This document shows, piece after piece, positions 31,301 to 40,656 of a stretch of 64,000 nt of DNA (positions within the stretch are counted from its first letter, which is position 1; every line of letters begins with the position of its first letter). The stretch is taken from contig NZ_UPHU01000001.1 of NCBI RefSeq assembly GCF_900566075.1, forward strand, positions 1,116,001 to 1,180,000. Direction: 5' to 3'. The DNA is from Mycobacterium pseudokansasii (GTDB taxonomy: Bacteria; Actinomycetota; Actinomycetes; Mycobacteriales; Mycobacteriaceae). The notes under the pieces are model-generated. The model was given only the letters and a program-made list of their open reading frames with translations. It was not told where the DNA came from and did no database searches. The position numbers and the translations under genes are program-made.

Positions 31301-32689
31301 GTGGCTGATCGCCTAGACGTCGCCGAACGCCTCGCGGAAGGACGGCCCGCGGTCGAGCGAACCGAGACGTACCTGCTGGCCTGCCGCCGGCTTGGCTACC
31401 ACCACCCGGACCTGACATCACGTCCCGCCCAGATCAGCGACTGGTACGACAGCGAAGAGGGACTCGACCTGCACGCACTGGACTCCGATTGCGCGCAGCT
31501 GCGGGCCGCGTGTACGGCGATCAGCGAAGCGCTGCGAATACAGCGTGCGCAGGTGCTGGAGCTGGCGACCGCGTGGGCGGGACCCGGAGCCGACGCCGCC
31601 GTGCGCTTTCTGCAGCGGCACTGCGATGGCGCAACCACGCTGGCCACCGAGGTGCGCGCGGCCGCGCAACGCTGCGAGTCACTGCGTGACAACCTGTGGC
31701 AGCTGATCGATGCCAAGGTGGCGACGGCCGTCGCCATCGACGATCGCACTCTCGCACAGCGGTCGCTGTGGTCGGCCGCGGCCGGCACAGTGCTGAGCGG
31801 AGCGGGAGACCGGGCTGGTGCCGAGGAGGTGCTTCGCGGCCAGGTCATGCCATACGTAGACAACGATATTCGCGGCGACTGGCTGACCGCGATGAATTCG
31901 ACTCTGGCCGGGGTGACGGCGTCCTACGACATGGTCACCGACCGGCTGGCCGCCGCGCCGCGGACGTGCTTCGAGATTGCCGGGGACCTCGGCCCCGGCT
32001 GGCGCCCTGCCCGGCCCGCATGGCCGACCGCGCCGAAAGCGGCAGCTATACCCGCCACGGGCGTGCTGGACACCGTGCCGTCGGACCCGGCTCCCGCTCA
32101 GACTGCGGTTGCGCCGGCGACCCCCGCAGCCCCGGCCACCGCGCCGACGCCATCGGGACTGGGAGCCGCGATGGGCGATGGTGCGGCGGCTCCGCTCGGC
32201 GGTTCGGGTGGACTCGCGGAAGACGGCGGGCTGGGTGAACTCGCCGGCCGAATTGTCGATGCGATGGCGGACCTGCTGGCGACGGCGACCGGACCGCTTG
32301 CCGACCCCGCGGTTTCGGAGAGTCCGGCCGTGCCCGACGATCCCATGGGTGACGACGTCGCCGACGATGCCGAACCAGACGAGGCGGGAAAGATAGCCGA
32401 CGCCAGAGAGGCCGGCGAAGGCGGCGAGCCGGGGTCTGGCACCGGAACTGTTGGCGCCGCGGGTGCAATGCCACCGGTCGCGCGACTACCGTCCGGCGCC
32501 GAACCGCCGGGCGTCGGTGCGGCGCCGGACGCTGAACCTCCGGCTGCCGGGCCGCTGGTGACTGAACCGCGGACCGGCGGACCACCGCCTGCCTCGGCTC
32601 CGGTGAACGGGTCGCCATCGCAATCGGCCACGAATGGGTCGACCCCCTGCGAGATCGCCGCGGACGAACTTCCGAAGGCGGGGCAGTGA
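31301..32689 (+). CDS. Ala/Pro-rich protein of unknown function (Rv3439c-like)
   Basis: A 462-residue protein. The first roughly 230 residues are helical (LDLHALDSDCAQLRAACTAI, GPGADAAVRFLQRHC with a WAGPGA turn recalling WXG proteins). The rest is a low-complexity Ala/Pro/Gly/Asp-rich tail without obvious domain. The GTG at 31301 directly follows the EspC-like gene; the frame upstream of it overlaps that gene. The pairing of a small EspC-like protein with a large partner resembles espC-espA; a type VII substrate or chaperone role is inference. Confidence 0.65.
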   Translation: MADRLDVAERLAEGRPAVERTETYLLACRRLGYHHPDLTSRPAQISDWYDSEEGLDLHALDSDCAQLRAACTAISEALRIQRAQVLELATAWAGPGADAAVRFLQRHCDGATTLATEVRAAAQRCESLRDNLWQLIDAKVATAVAIDDRTLAQRSLWSAAAGTVLSGAGDRAGAEEVLRGQVMPYVDNDIRGDWLTAMNSTLAGVTASYDMVTDRLAAAPRTCFEIAGDLGPGWRPARPAWPTAPKAAAIPATGVLDTVPSDPAPAQTAVAPATPAAPATAPTPSGLGAAMGDGAAAPLGGSGGLAEDGGLGELAGRIVDAMADLLATATGPLADPAVSESPAVPDDPMGDDVADDAEPDEAGKIADAREAGEGGEPGSGTGTVGAAGAMPPVARLPSGAEPPGVGAAPDAEPPAAGPLVTEPRTGGPPPASAPVNGSPSQSATNGSTPCEIAADELPKAGQ

Positions 32690-32694
32690 CCGGG

Positions 32695-33738
32695 TCAGGA
32701 GGGGCGTAGGCGTAGCAGTTCCTCGACATAGCGCACCGCTTCACCGGAATCGGCGGTCACCGGTCTGACCAACAGCGTGGTGACACCGGCGTCGGCGAAG
32801 GCGGCCAGTCGCTCGGCGACGTGGCCCCGCGGCCCGATCAGCGCGATCCCGCGCACCAGCTCGTCGGGAACCGCGTCGATCGCCTCTCGTTTGCGGCCGG
32901 CCAGGTACAGCTCCTGGATCCGGTCTGCGACCGCCCCGAAGCCGTAGCGGGTGGCCAGGCTGTGGTAGAAGTTGCGGCCTTTGGCGCCCATGCCGCCGAT
33001 GTAGAGGGCCAGTTGCGGTTTCGTCCACCCGAGCCGCCCCTCGACATCCTCCCCGATCGCCAGCGAGGTACCGACCATCACGTCCAGCGGTCCCAGCGCA
33101 GGATCTCGTTTGGCGGCGCCGGTAGCCAGCGCTTCCCCCCAGACCCCGTCAGCCTTCTCCGGATAGAAGAACACCGGCTGCCAGCCCTCCGCGATCTCCG
33201 CGGTCAGTTCGACGTTCTTTGGTCCCAGTGCGGCGATCGATATCGGAATGCGTTCCCGCACAGGATGGTTGATCAGCTGCAGGGCTTTACCCAAACCTGT
33301 TCCGCGATCGGGGGGTAGCGGGATCTGGTAGTGCTTGCCCGCGTAGTGCAGCCGCTCCCGGCGCCAGATCTGCCGGCAGATTTCCACCACCTCGCGGGTA
33401 CGGCCTATCGGGGCGTCGAATTCGACGCCATGGAAGCCCTCGATCACTTGCGGTCCGGACGTGCCGATCCCGAGGTGGAAGCGGCCGTCGGAGACGAAAT
33501 CCAGGCCAGCGGCGGTCATCGCCAGCAGCGACGGCGTGCGGATATAGATCGGAAGTACCCCGGAGGCCAATTCCACGCGGGTGGTCCGGGCCGCCAGGTA
33601 CCCCAGGTGGCTGACGGCGTCAAAGGAATACGCCTCCGCCACCACCGCGATGTCGATGCCGGCCTTCTCCAGTTCGACGACGCGGTCGACGGCGTCGTGA
33701 AAGCCGCCCGAGTAGTCCAGGGCAATGCCGATGCGCAT
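32695..33738 (-). CDS. LLM-class F420-dependent oxidoreductase
   Basis: A 347-residue TIM-barrel oxidoreductase with RIGIALDYSGGFHDAVDRV at the start, LASGVLPIYIRTP, and GRFHLGIGTSGPQVIEG. This subgroup resembles Rv3520c-type enzymes; the substrate is unknown. ATG at 33738 is favoured; a GTG three codons upstream is possible. It converges with the preceding gene, five bases apart. Not at this place in H37Rv as I remember it, so possibly an acquired or moved gene. Confidence 0.82.
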   Translation of the reverse strand: MRIGIALDYSGGFHDAVDRVVELEKAGIDIAVVAEAYSFDAVSHLGYLAARTTRVELASGVLPIYIRTPSLLAMTAAGLDFVSDGRFHLGIGTSGPQVIEGFHGVEFDAPIGRTREVVEICRQIWRRERLHYAGKHYQIPLPPDRGTGLGKALQLINHPVRERIPISIAALGPKNVELTAEIAEGWQPVFFYPEKADGVWGEALATGAAKRDPALGPLDVMVGTSLAIGEDVEGRLGWTKPQLALYIGGMGAKGRNFYHSLATRYGFGAVADRIQELYLAGRKREAIDAVPDELVRGIALIGPRGHVAERLAAFADAGVTTLLVRPVTADSGEAVRYVEELLRLRPS

Positions 33739-33764
33739 CAACGACACTTACCACGGCGCAGCGC

Positions 33765-34115
33765 TCAGCCTGTCGAGGTACCCGTCCAATACTCCGCGAA
33801 CCGTTGCCGGTCGGCGCTGAGGCGCAAGATGTCGTTGCCGGTGAAGACCTCCGACCCGCCCGGGCCGTGGCCGGTGCCCACCCAGCGGCCGGCGACCCAG
33901 TCACCGTTGCACAGCTGGCCGATTTCGATGGCAAAGTTCAAGTCCGCGAACATGTTTCGCGTCTCATCGATGATCTGCTCAAGCTCGGCAGGTCCATGGA
34001 TGTCGCGGCCTGGCCAATGACCCACGAAGTCTTCGGTCACGATTTCGGTGCCGATTCGGCGGCCGGCCCAGAGTTCGGTAATCCAGCGGCCGTAGAGCAC
34101 TTGCACAGTCGGCAT
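33765..34115 (-). CDS. SnoaL-like / NTF2-fold protein
   Basis: A 116-residue protein with the SnoaL-like cone fold pattern: IVTEDFVGHWPGRDIHGPAELEQ, WVAGRWVGTGHG and ILRLSADRQRFAEYW. Related proteins are ester cyclases, isomerases or dehydratases acting on small hydrophobic molecules. It lies 26 bases upstream of the F420 oxidoreductase and probably shares its message, suggesting that the two act on a common small molecule. Confidence 0.7.
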   Translation of the reverse strand: MPTVQVLYGRWITELWAGRRIGTEIVTEDFVGHWPGRDIHGPAELEQIIDETRNMFADLNFAIEIGQLCNGDWVAGRWVGTGHGPGGSEVFTGNDILRLSADRQRFAEYWTGTSTG

Positions 34116-34159
34116 AGTGCGTAACTACCCGGCTCCGGGCGTCAGCACACCGCAGCGCG

Positions 34160-34999
34160 TCACTTCAACAGCGTGACGATCTTCTCTTCTGGGGTCACCG
34201 GAGGAGCCTCCGGATCCAGCGCGTCCGTCTTGGGCAGCCGCGCATCGGGATCGGCGAACTCGCGATACGCCTTGTTGCCGTCGAGGGTGTACAGCAGATA
34301 TCCGGTGAGCAGCGCCCGAACTGAACGCTGCGTCCTGCGGTCCGCGCCGGCCAGCCCGACCACTTTCGTCAGCCGCCTGCCCTCGACCAGGCCACCGGCC
34401 TTGGCTTTGCTGACGATGCGCAGCGTGGCAGTGTCCCACACCTGCGACAGCTCGAGGGCGTTGGACGTCAACGTCTTGGGATCTCCTGGTGCGCTCATGA
34501 TCAGGCCCGGGACTTTGAGTGTCGCTGCGGGCTGCTCCGGCGGGGGAGCGGTCACTGTCGGAAAGATCGCCGCCACGGCTGATGGTTTGGCGGGCATGCC
34601 GGCCGCCGCGAACACCGCGGCCGAGCCGCCGAAGCCGTGTCCGACCAGCCCCAGCTTGGCGGGGTGGACGCTGATCTGGCCGGGACCCAGCCGCACCCCC
34701 GCCACGATGTCGAGCGCAACACCCAGGTCGAAGGCCAGGTTCAGCACCGACGGCACCAAGCCCCGTTGGGTATCGGGAGCTCCGGCCACGATGCCCCATG
34801 ACGCGAGGTGTTCCAGCAGTCCCGAATAGCGGGTGGCGGAGGTCAGCCAGTCGTGGCCGAAGGCGATACCGGGCAGGTTGAGTCCGGCTTCTGGGGTGTA
34901 CACCACCCCCGGTAGGCCGGCAAAGGCGAGGTCACCGCGCAGAACGCGGTGGGGACCACGGCGGTTGAGGGCGGCGAAGAGCGTGCGGGTGCGGGCCAC
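34160..34999 (-). CDS. Alpha/beta-hydrolase-like protein (Rv3438-like)
   Basis: A 279-residue protein similar to Rv3438. LPGIAFGHDWLTSATRYSGLLEHLASWG resembles the oxyanion region of dienelactone-hydrolase-like enzymes. At the nucleophile elbow the sequence reads GHGFGG, so the usual Ser/Cys is replaced by Phe; it may lack normal esterase activity. GTG start at 34999. Divergent from glmS. Confidence 0.7.
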   Translation of the reverse strand: MARTRTLFAALNRRGPHRVLRGDLAFAGLPGVVYTPEAGLNLPGIAFGHDWLTSATRYSGLLEHLASWGIVAGAPDTQRGLVPSVLNLAFDLGVALDIVAGVRLGPGQISVHPAKLGLVGHGFGGSAAVFAAAGMPAKPSAVAAIFPTVTAPPPEQPAATLKVPGLIMSAPGDPKTLTSNALELSQVWDTATLRIVSKAKAGGLVEGRRLTKVVGLAGADRRTQRSVRALLTGYLLYTLDGNKAYREFADPDARLPKTDALDPEAPPVTPEEKIVTLLK

Positions 35000-35070
35000 C
35001 CGTCGACGTTAGCGGTGACTCTGACGATGGGTCCAGTCGTCCACCGGGGTCGTGGCAATAGGGTCGCCTG

Positions 35071-35143
35071 GGTGGCGGCTGCACTACCTCGGTCTGCCTC
35101 GTGCAGCCGTCGTCTTGGTGGCGGCTGCACTACCCTGGTCTGC
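35071..35143 (+). promoter_or_regulatory. Direct repeat and two mutually exclusive hairpins upstream of glmS
   Basis: The 18-base GGTGGCGGCTGCACTACC occurs at 35071 and 35117, each followed by two differing bases and GGTCTGC. Between them GTGCAGCCG (35101-35109) can pair either with CGGCTGCAC of copy one (35076-35084) or of copy two (35122-35130), but not both. No good Shine-Dalgarno precedes the glmS ATG. TACCCT at 35131 could be a -10 for a leaderless glmS message, in which case the repeats would act as DNA rather than RNA. Confidence 0.6.
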
Positions 35144-35144
35144 T

Positions 35145-37013
35145 ATGTGCGGAATTGTCGGCTACGTGGGGCCGCGTCCTGCCTGCGAGGTCGTCCTGGA
35201 CGCGCTTCGCCGGATGGAGTACCGCGGCTACGACTCCTCGGGCATGGCCGTGGTCGACGGTGAGGGCAAGCTCACAGTGCGCCGCCGTGCCGGCCGGCTG
35301 GCCAATCTGGAGGCGGCGGTGGCCGACATGGCGCCGTCGGAGCTGACCGGGACCACCGGCTTGGGCCACACCCGCTGGGCCACCCACGGTCGTCCCACCG
35401 ACCGCAACGCGCACCCGCACCGCGACGCCGCCGGCAAGATCGCCGTCGTCCACAACGGCATCATCGAAAACTTCGCCATGCTGCGCCAGGAGCTGGAGAC
35501 GGCCGGCGTGGAGTTTGCCAGCGACACCGACACCGAGGTCGCGGTGCACCTGGTGTCGCAGGCGTATCACCAGGGCGACACCGCCGGCGATTTCGGTGCC
35601 TCGGTGCTGTGCGTGCTGCGCCGGCTGGAGGGCCACTTCACCCTGGTCTTCGCCAACGCCGACGATCCCGGCACCATCGTCGCTGCCCGCCGCTCGACTC
35701 CGTTGGTGCTCGGTATCGGTGACGGCGAGATGTTCGTCGGCTCCGACGTGGCCGCGTTCATCGAACACACCCGTCACGCGGTCGAACTCGGCCAGGACCA
35801 GGCGGTGGTGATCACCGCGGACGGCTACCGGATCACCGACTTCGACGGCAACCCCGACGATGCGAATGCGCGTGAGTTTCATATCGACTGGGACCTGGCG
35901 GCCGCCGAAAAGGGCGGCTACGAGTACTTCATGCTCAAAGAGATCGCCGAACAGCCCACCGCGGTGGCCGATACGCTGCTGGGGCATTTCGTCGGCAACC
36001 GGATCGTGCTCGATGAACAACGCTTGAGCGATCAGGAACTGCGCGACATCGATAAGGTGTTCGTGGTCGCCTGCGGCACGGCGTATCACTCCGGGCTACT
36101 CGCCAAATACGCCATCGAGCACTGGACGCGACTGCCGGTGGAAGTGGAGCTGGCGAGCGAATTCCGTTACCGCGACCCGGTTTTGGACCGCAGCACCCTC
36201 GTTGTAGCGGTCTCGCAGTCCGGGGAAACGGCCGACACGTTGGAAGCGGTCCGCCACGCCAAGGAGCAGAAGGCCAAGGTGCTGGCGATCTGCAACACCA
36301 ACGGCTCCCAGATCCCACGGGAGTGCGATGCGGTGTTGTACACCCGCGCGGGCCCGGAGATCGGCGTCGCCTCCACCAAGACCTTCTTGGCGCAGGTCGC
36401 CGCCAACTACCTCCTCGGTCTGGCCTTGGCGCAGGCTCGCGGCACCAAGTACCCCGACGAGGTCGAACGCGAGTACCGCGAACTGGAAGCGATGCCCGAT
36501 CTGGTGGCCCGGGTCATCTCCGGAGTCAAGCCGGTCGCCGACCTGGCCTACCGGTTCGCGCAGTCGTCGACGGTGCTGTTCCTGGGTCGCCATGTCGGCT
36601 ACCCGGTGGCGCTGGAAGGTGCGCTCAAGCTCAAGGAACTGGCTTACATGCACGCCGAGGGCTTCGCGGCCGGCGAGCTCAAGCACGGCCCGATCGCCCT
36701 GATCGAAGACGACCTGCCGGTGATCGTCATCATGCCCTCACCCAAGGGCTCGGCCACATTGCACGCAAAGCTGCTGTCCAATATTCGCGAGATCCAGACC
36801 CGGGGCGCGGTGACCATCGTGATCGCCGAGGAGGGCGACGAAACCGTCCGTCCCTACGCCGATCACCTGATCGAAATCCCTGCGGTGTCAACGCTTTTGC
36901 AACCGCTGCTGTCGACCATCCCGCTTCAGGTGTTCGCCGCCGCGGTCGCCCAGGCCCGGGGTTACGACGTAGACAAGCCGCGCAACCTGGCCAAGTCCGT
37001 TACCGTGGAGTAA
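35145..37013 (+). CDS. glmS: Glutamine-fructose-6-phosphate aminotransferase (isomerizing)
   Basis: A 622-residue enzyme making glucosamine-6-phosphate from fructose-6-phosphate and glutamine, first step to UDP-GlcNAc. The N-terminal glutaminase starts with the catalytic Cys after Met removal (MCGIVGYVG). Two SIS sugar-isomerase domains follow (VACGTAYHSG, SQSGETADT, and GRHVGYPVALEGALKLKE). The C-terminus DKPRNLAKSVTVE is standard. The ATG at 35145 is fixed by the Cys; the open frame upstream is the repeat region. The leader bears hairpins described separately. Confidence 0.97.
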   Translation: MCGIVGYVGPRPACEVVLDALRRMEYRGYDSSGMAVVDGEGKLTVRRRAGRLANLEAAVADMAPSELTGTTGLGHTRWATHGRPTDRNAHPHRDAAGKIAVVHNGIIENFAMLRQELETAGVEFASDTDTEVAVHLVSQAYHQGDTAGDFGASVLCVLRRLEGHFTLVFANADDPGTIVAARRSTPLVLGIGDGEMFVGSDVAAFIEHTRHAVELGQDQAVVITADGYRITDFDGNPDDANAREFHIDWDLAAAEKGGYEYFMLKEIAEQPTAVADTLLGHFVGNRIVLDEQRLSDQELRDIDKVFVVACGTAYHSGLLAKYAIEHWTRLPVEVELASEFRYRDPVLDRSTLVVAVSQSGETADTLEAVRHAKEQKAKVLAICNTNGSQIPRECDAVLYTRAGPEIGVASTKTFLAQVAANYLLGLALAQARGTKYPDEVEREYRELEAMPDLVARVISGVKPVADLAYRFAQSSTVLFLGRHVGYPVALEGALKLKELAYMHAEGFAAGELKHGPIALIEDDLPVIVIMPSPKGSATLHAKLLSNIREIQTRGAVTIVIAEEGDETVRPYADHLIEIPAVSTLLQPLLSTIPLQVFAAAVAQARGYDVDKPRNLAKSVTVE

Positions 37014-37068
37014 CTGACGCACGGCCCGTCGCTTCACGTGGCAAGGCCAGACATGCAAAAGTTGATGC

Positions 37069-37794
37069 GTGACGCATGTATCGGTGTCGACGCGAGTACG
37101 CAGTTGGGTGCTTGCGGTGTGGCATTTCGTCAGCAACGCGCCATTGACGTACACCTGGCTGTTGGTACTGGCGATCACGACGATCATCCAGAACCAGCTC
37201 ACCGGGCGCCAGTTGCACACCGTCCTGCTGCACCGGTCGACCAACATCAGGCACCTGGGGCGAGATCCGCTGGAGGTGCTGTTCTCCAGCCTGTTGTGGA
37301 TCGACGGCCGGAACCTGGAGCCCTATCTTTTACTGTTCACGCTGTTTCTCGCTCCCGCCGAGCATTGGCTTGGCCAGTTGCGTTGGCTCACAGTAGGACT
37401 GACCGCTCACATCGGCGCTACCTATTTCAGCGAGGGTTTGCTCTACTTCGCGATCCAAATGCGTGACGCGTCCGAACGTCTGGTGCAGTCGCGCGATATC
37501 GGGGTCAGCTATTTCCTGGTGGGGGTGATGGCCGTGTTGACTTACCACATCGCCAAGCCGTGGCGGTGGGGCTACCTGGGCGTGCTGTTCGTCATCTTCG
37601 GCTTCCCGCTGATCACTATGGACAAGACCGAACTGGACTTCACCGCGATCGGGCACTTCACGGCCATCCTCATCGGCCTGGCCTTCTATCCGATGGCTCG
37701 AGAACGCCAACGGCCGGCCTGGAATCCGGCGAGGCTCAAGGAGATTTTCCGCAAGCGAGGCTCGCAGGAGGCACCGGCCCCCCATACCGTCTAA
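37069..37794 (+). CDS. Rhomboid-like membrane protein of unknown function
   Basis: A 241-residue protein with about six membrane helices (the first near LTYTWLLVLAITTII). Its layout and the H-containing GLTAHIGATYFSEG helix recall rhomboid-fold proteins, but I do not see the GxSG/His catalytic pair, so proteolysis is doubtful. It corresponds in place and length to Rv3434c. The GTG start at 37069 has no strong ribosome site. Lies between glmS and nnrD. Confidence 0.7.
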   Translation: MTHVSVSTRVRSWVLAVWHFVSNAPLTYTWLLVLAITTIIQNQLTGRQLHTVLLHRSTNIRHLGRDPLEVLFSSLLWIDGRNLEPYLLLFTLFLAPAEHWLGQLRWLTVGLTAHIGATYFSEGLLYFAIQMRDASERLVQSRDIGVSYFLVGVMAVLTYHIAKPWRWGYLGVLFVIFGFPLITMDKTELDFTAIGHFTAILIGLAFYPMARERQRPAWNPARLKEIFRKRGSQEAPAPHTV

Positions 37795-37824
37795 GCCACT
37801 GGCATGCATGGAATGCTGACACCG

Positions 37825-39249
37825 ATGCGGCATTACTACTCTGCAGACGAGATCCGCGACTCCGAAGCACCGCTGTTGGCCAGCCTGCCCGACGGCGCAC
37901 TGATGCGGCGGGCGGCTTACGGATTGGCCACCGAGATCATTCGGGAACTGACCGCCCGCACCGGCGGAGTTGCCGGCCGGCGGGTGTGCGCGGTCGTCGG
38001 ATCCGGTGACAACGGCGGCGACGCGCTGTGGGCAGCCACCTTCCTGCGCCGTCGCGGGGCGTCGGCCCGCGCGGTGCTACTCAACCCGGAACGCACCCAC
38101 CCTAAGGCGCTGGCGGCGTTCACCAAAGCCGGCGGTCGCGTCGTCGAAAGCGTGCCAACCGCAACCGATCTCGTGATCGACGGGGTGGTGGGCATTTCCG
38201 GTTCGGGGCCGCTGCGGCCCGCGGCGGCCGAGGTGTTCGCCGCCGTGCACGACGCCGGGATCCCGGTGGTCGCCGTCGACATCCCCAGCGGCATCGACGT
38301 GGCGACCGGAGCGATCACCGGTCCCGCGGTGCACGCCGCGCTGACCGTCACCTTCGGCGGCCTCAAACCGGTCCACGCGCTGGCCGATTGCGGTCGCGTC
38401 GTGCTCGTCGATATCGGGCTCGACCTGCCCGACACCGATCTGCGGGAGTTTCAGGCCGCCGACGTACTCGCGCGCTGGCCGGTACCCGGTCCCGACGACG
38501 ACAAGTACACCCAGGGCGTCACCGGTGTCCTGGCCGGCTCCTCGACCTATCCGGGTGCGGGGGTGCTGTGCACCGGTGCAGCGGTAGCGGCCACCTCGGG
38601 GATGGTCCGCTACGCCGGCAGCGCCCATGCCGAGGTGCTCTCCCACTGGCCGGAGGTGATCGCGTCGCCCACCCCGGCGGCGGCCGGACGGGTGCAGGCC
38701 TGGGTCGTCGGGCCGGGACTGGGTACCTCAGACCAGGAGGCCGCCGCCGCGTTGTGGTTCGCGCTGGAAACCGACCTGCCCGTCCTGGTCGATGCCGACG
38801 GGCTGACCATGCTGGCGGCCCACCCGGAGTTGGTGGTCGATCGCCGAGCGCCGACGGTGCTGACGCCGCATGCCGGTGAATTTGCCAGGCTGGCCGGCGC
38901 ACCGCCCGGTCCCGATCGGGTCGGCGCCTGCCGCAGGCTCGCCGACAGCTTCGGCGCCACCGTGCTGCTCAAGGGGAACGTCACCGTCATCGCCGATCCC
39001 GGCGGCCCGGTGTACCTGAGTCCGGCCGGACAATCGTGGGCGGCAACCGCCGGTTCCGGTGACGTGCTGTCCGGGATGATCGGTGCCCTGCTGGCGTCGG
39101 GCCTTGCATCGGCCGAGGCGGCCGCGGCAGCGGCCTTCGTGCATGCTCGGGCGGCAGGGCTTTCGGCCGTCGATCCCGGGCCCGGCGGTGCGCCGACGTC
39201 CGCATCACGAATCCTGCACCACATCAGGGCCGCTCTGGCTGCTCTGTAG
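37825..39249 (+). CDS. nnrD: Bifunctional NAD(P)HX epimerase/dehydratase
   Basis: A 474-residue fusion that repairs hydrated NADH and NADPH. The N-terminal epimerase domain (about residues 1-215) contains VVGSGDNGGDALW and VVAVDIPSGID. The C-terminal ATP/ADP-dependent dehydratase domain (about 225-470) contains GVLAGSSTYPGAGVL, VVGPGLGT, LTPHAGEFARL and the AATAGSGDVLSGMIG loop. The ATG at 37825 (MRHYYSADEIR) matches H37Rv; an ATG at 37804 would add seven residues. Matches Rv3433c. Confidence 0.93.
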   Translation: MRHYYSADEIRDSEAPLLASLPDGALMRRAAYGLATEIIRELTARTGGVAGRRVCAVVGSGDNGGDALWAATFLRRRGASARAVLLNPERTHPKALAAFTKAGGRVVESVPTATDLVIDGVVGISGSGPLRPAAAEVFAAVHDAGIPVVAVDIPSGIDVATGAITGPAVHAALTVTFGGLKPVHALADCGRVVLVDIGLDLPDTDLREFQAADVLARWPVPGPDDDKYTQGVTGVLAGSSTYPGAGVLCTGAAVAATSGMVRYAGSAHAEVLSHWPEVIASPTPAAAGRVQAWVVGPGLGTSDQEAAAALWFALETDLPVLVDADGLTMLAAHPELVVDRRAPTVLTPHAGEFARLAGAPPGPDRVGACRRLADSFGATVLLKGNVTVIADPGGPVYLSPAGQSWAATAGSGDVLSGMIGALLASGLASAEAAAAAAFVHARAAGLSAVDPGPGGAPTSASRILHHIRAALAAL

Positions 39250-39273
39250 ATATCCACAACGAAAGGATCCACC

Positions 39274-40656
39274 GTGTCCCGCAGCCACCCGTCCGTGCCC
39301 GCGCACTCGATTGCTCCGGCCTACACCGGGCGGATGTTCACCGCTCCGGTGCCGGCGCTGCGGCTTCCCGAAGAGTCGATGGACCCCGAGACCGCCTACC
39401 GCTTCATCCACGACGAACTCATGCTCGACGGCAGTTCGCGGCTGAACCTGGCCACCTTCGTGACCACCTGGATGGACCCCGAGGCCGGCAAGCTGATGGC
39501 CGAGACGTTCGACAAGAACATGATCGACAAAGACGAATACCCGGCGACCGCGGCCATCGAGTCCCGCTGCGTATCCATGGTGGCCGACCTTTTCCACGCC
39601 GAGGGGCTGCGCGACGACGACCCGGGCAGCGCCACCGGAGTGTCGACGATCGGCTCCAGTGAGGCGGTAATGCTGGGTGGTCTGGCCATGAAGTGGCGCT
39701 GGCGGGCGAAGACCAAGGACTGGAAGGGTCGGACACCCAACCTGGTCATGGGTTCCAACGTGCAGGTGGTGTGGGAGAAGTTCTGCCGCTACTTCGACGT
39801 CGAACCCCGCTATCTGCCGATGGAGAAAGGGCGCTATGTCATTACTCCCGAGCAGGTGGTCGACGCCGTCGACGAGGACACCATCGGTGTGGTGGCGATT
39901 CTGGGCACCACCTACACCGGTGAGCTGGAACCGGTGGCGGAGATCTGCGCCGCGCTCGACAAGTTGGCGGCGAGCGGTGGCGTGGACGTCCCGGTGCACG
40001 TCGACGCCGCCAGCGGCGGGTTCGTGGTGCCGTTCTTGCATCCGGACCTGCAATGGGATTTCCGGCTGCCCCGAGTGGTGTCGATCAACGTCAGCGGCCA
40101 CAAGTACGGGCTGACCTATCCCGGCGTCGGGTTCGTCGTGTGGCGCGGCCCCGAATATCTGCCCGAGGAGCTGGTGTTCCGGGTCAATTACCTGGGCGGG
40201 GACATGCCGACGTTCACGCTGAACTTCTCCCGTCCGGGCAACCAGGTCGTCGGGCAGTACTACAACTTCCTGCGGCTCGGTCGCGAGGGCTACACCAAGG
40301 TCATGCAGGCACTGTCGCTCACCGCGCGGTGGCTCGGCGAGCAGCTGCGCACCGTGGAACACTGCGAGCTGATCTCGGACGGCTCGGCGATTCCGGTGGT
40401 CGCTTTCCGCCTCGCCGGGGACCACGGTTACACCGAGTTCGACGTCTCGCATGAATTGCGTACCTTCGGCTGGCAGGTCCCGGCCTACACCATGCCGGAC
40501 AACGCCACCGACATCGCCGTGCTGCGCATCGTGGTGCGGGAAGGGCTGTCCGCCGACCTGGCCCGGGCGTTGCACGACGACATTTCCACCGCGGTGCGCA
40601 CGCTGAACAAGCTCAAGCCCGGCGGGCACTACGACGCCCAGCACTTCGCGCATTAG
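39274..40656 (+). CDS. gadB: Glutamate decarboxylase
   Basis: A 460-residue PLP enzyme converting glutamate to GABA and CO2, consuming a proton. The N-terminal SMDPETAYRFIHDELMLDG, the cofactor-stacking HVDAASGGFV, and the PLP lysine in NVSGHKYGL are intact. GTG start after AAAGGA, 24 bases from nnrD. Contributes to acid tolerance in other bacteria; in mycobacteria it may serve a GABA shunt. A hairpin terminator follows at 40749. Confidence 0.95.
   Translation: MSRSHPSVPAHSIAPAYTGRMFTAPVPALRLPEESMDPETAYRFIHDELMLDGSSRLNLATFVTTWMDPEAGKLMAETFDKNMIDKDEYPATAAIESRCVSMVADLFHAEGLRDDDPGSATGVSTIGSSEAVMLGGLAMKWRWRAKTKDWKGRTPNLVMGSNVQVVWEKFCRYFDVEPRYLPMEKGRYVITPEQVVDAVDEDTIGVVAILGTTYTGELEPVAEICAALDKLAASGGVDVPVHVDAASGGFVVPFLHPDLQWDFRLPRVVSINVSGHKYGLTYPGVGFVVWRGPEYLPEELVFRVNYLGGDMPTFTLNFSRPGNQVVGQYYNFLRLGREGYTKVMQALSLTARWLGEQLRTVEHCELISDGSAIPVVAFRLAGDHGYTEFDVSHELRTFGWQVPAYTMPDNATDIAVLRIVVREGLSADLARALHDDISTAVRTLNKLKPGGHYDAQHFAH

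Noticed and set aside
35071..35143. glmS ribozyme/riboswitch of the Bacillus type
   Set aside because: The leader is too short and lacks the extended pseudoknotted core; only small alternative hairpins are seen.
35145..36089. Minus-strand open frames inside glmS
   Set aside because: Antisense shadows typical of high-GC coding DNA; the plus-strand GlmS frame carries all expected motifs.
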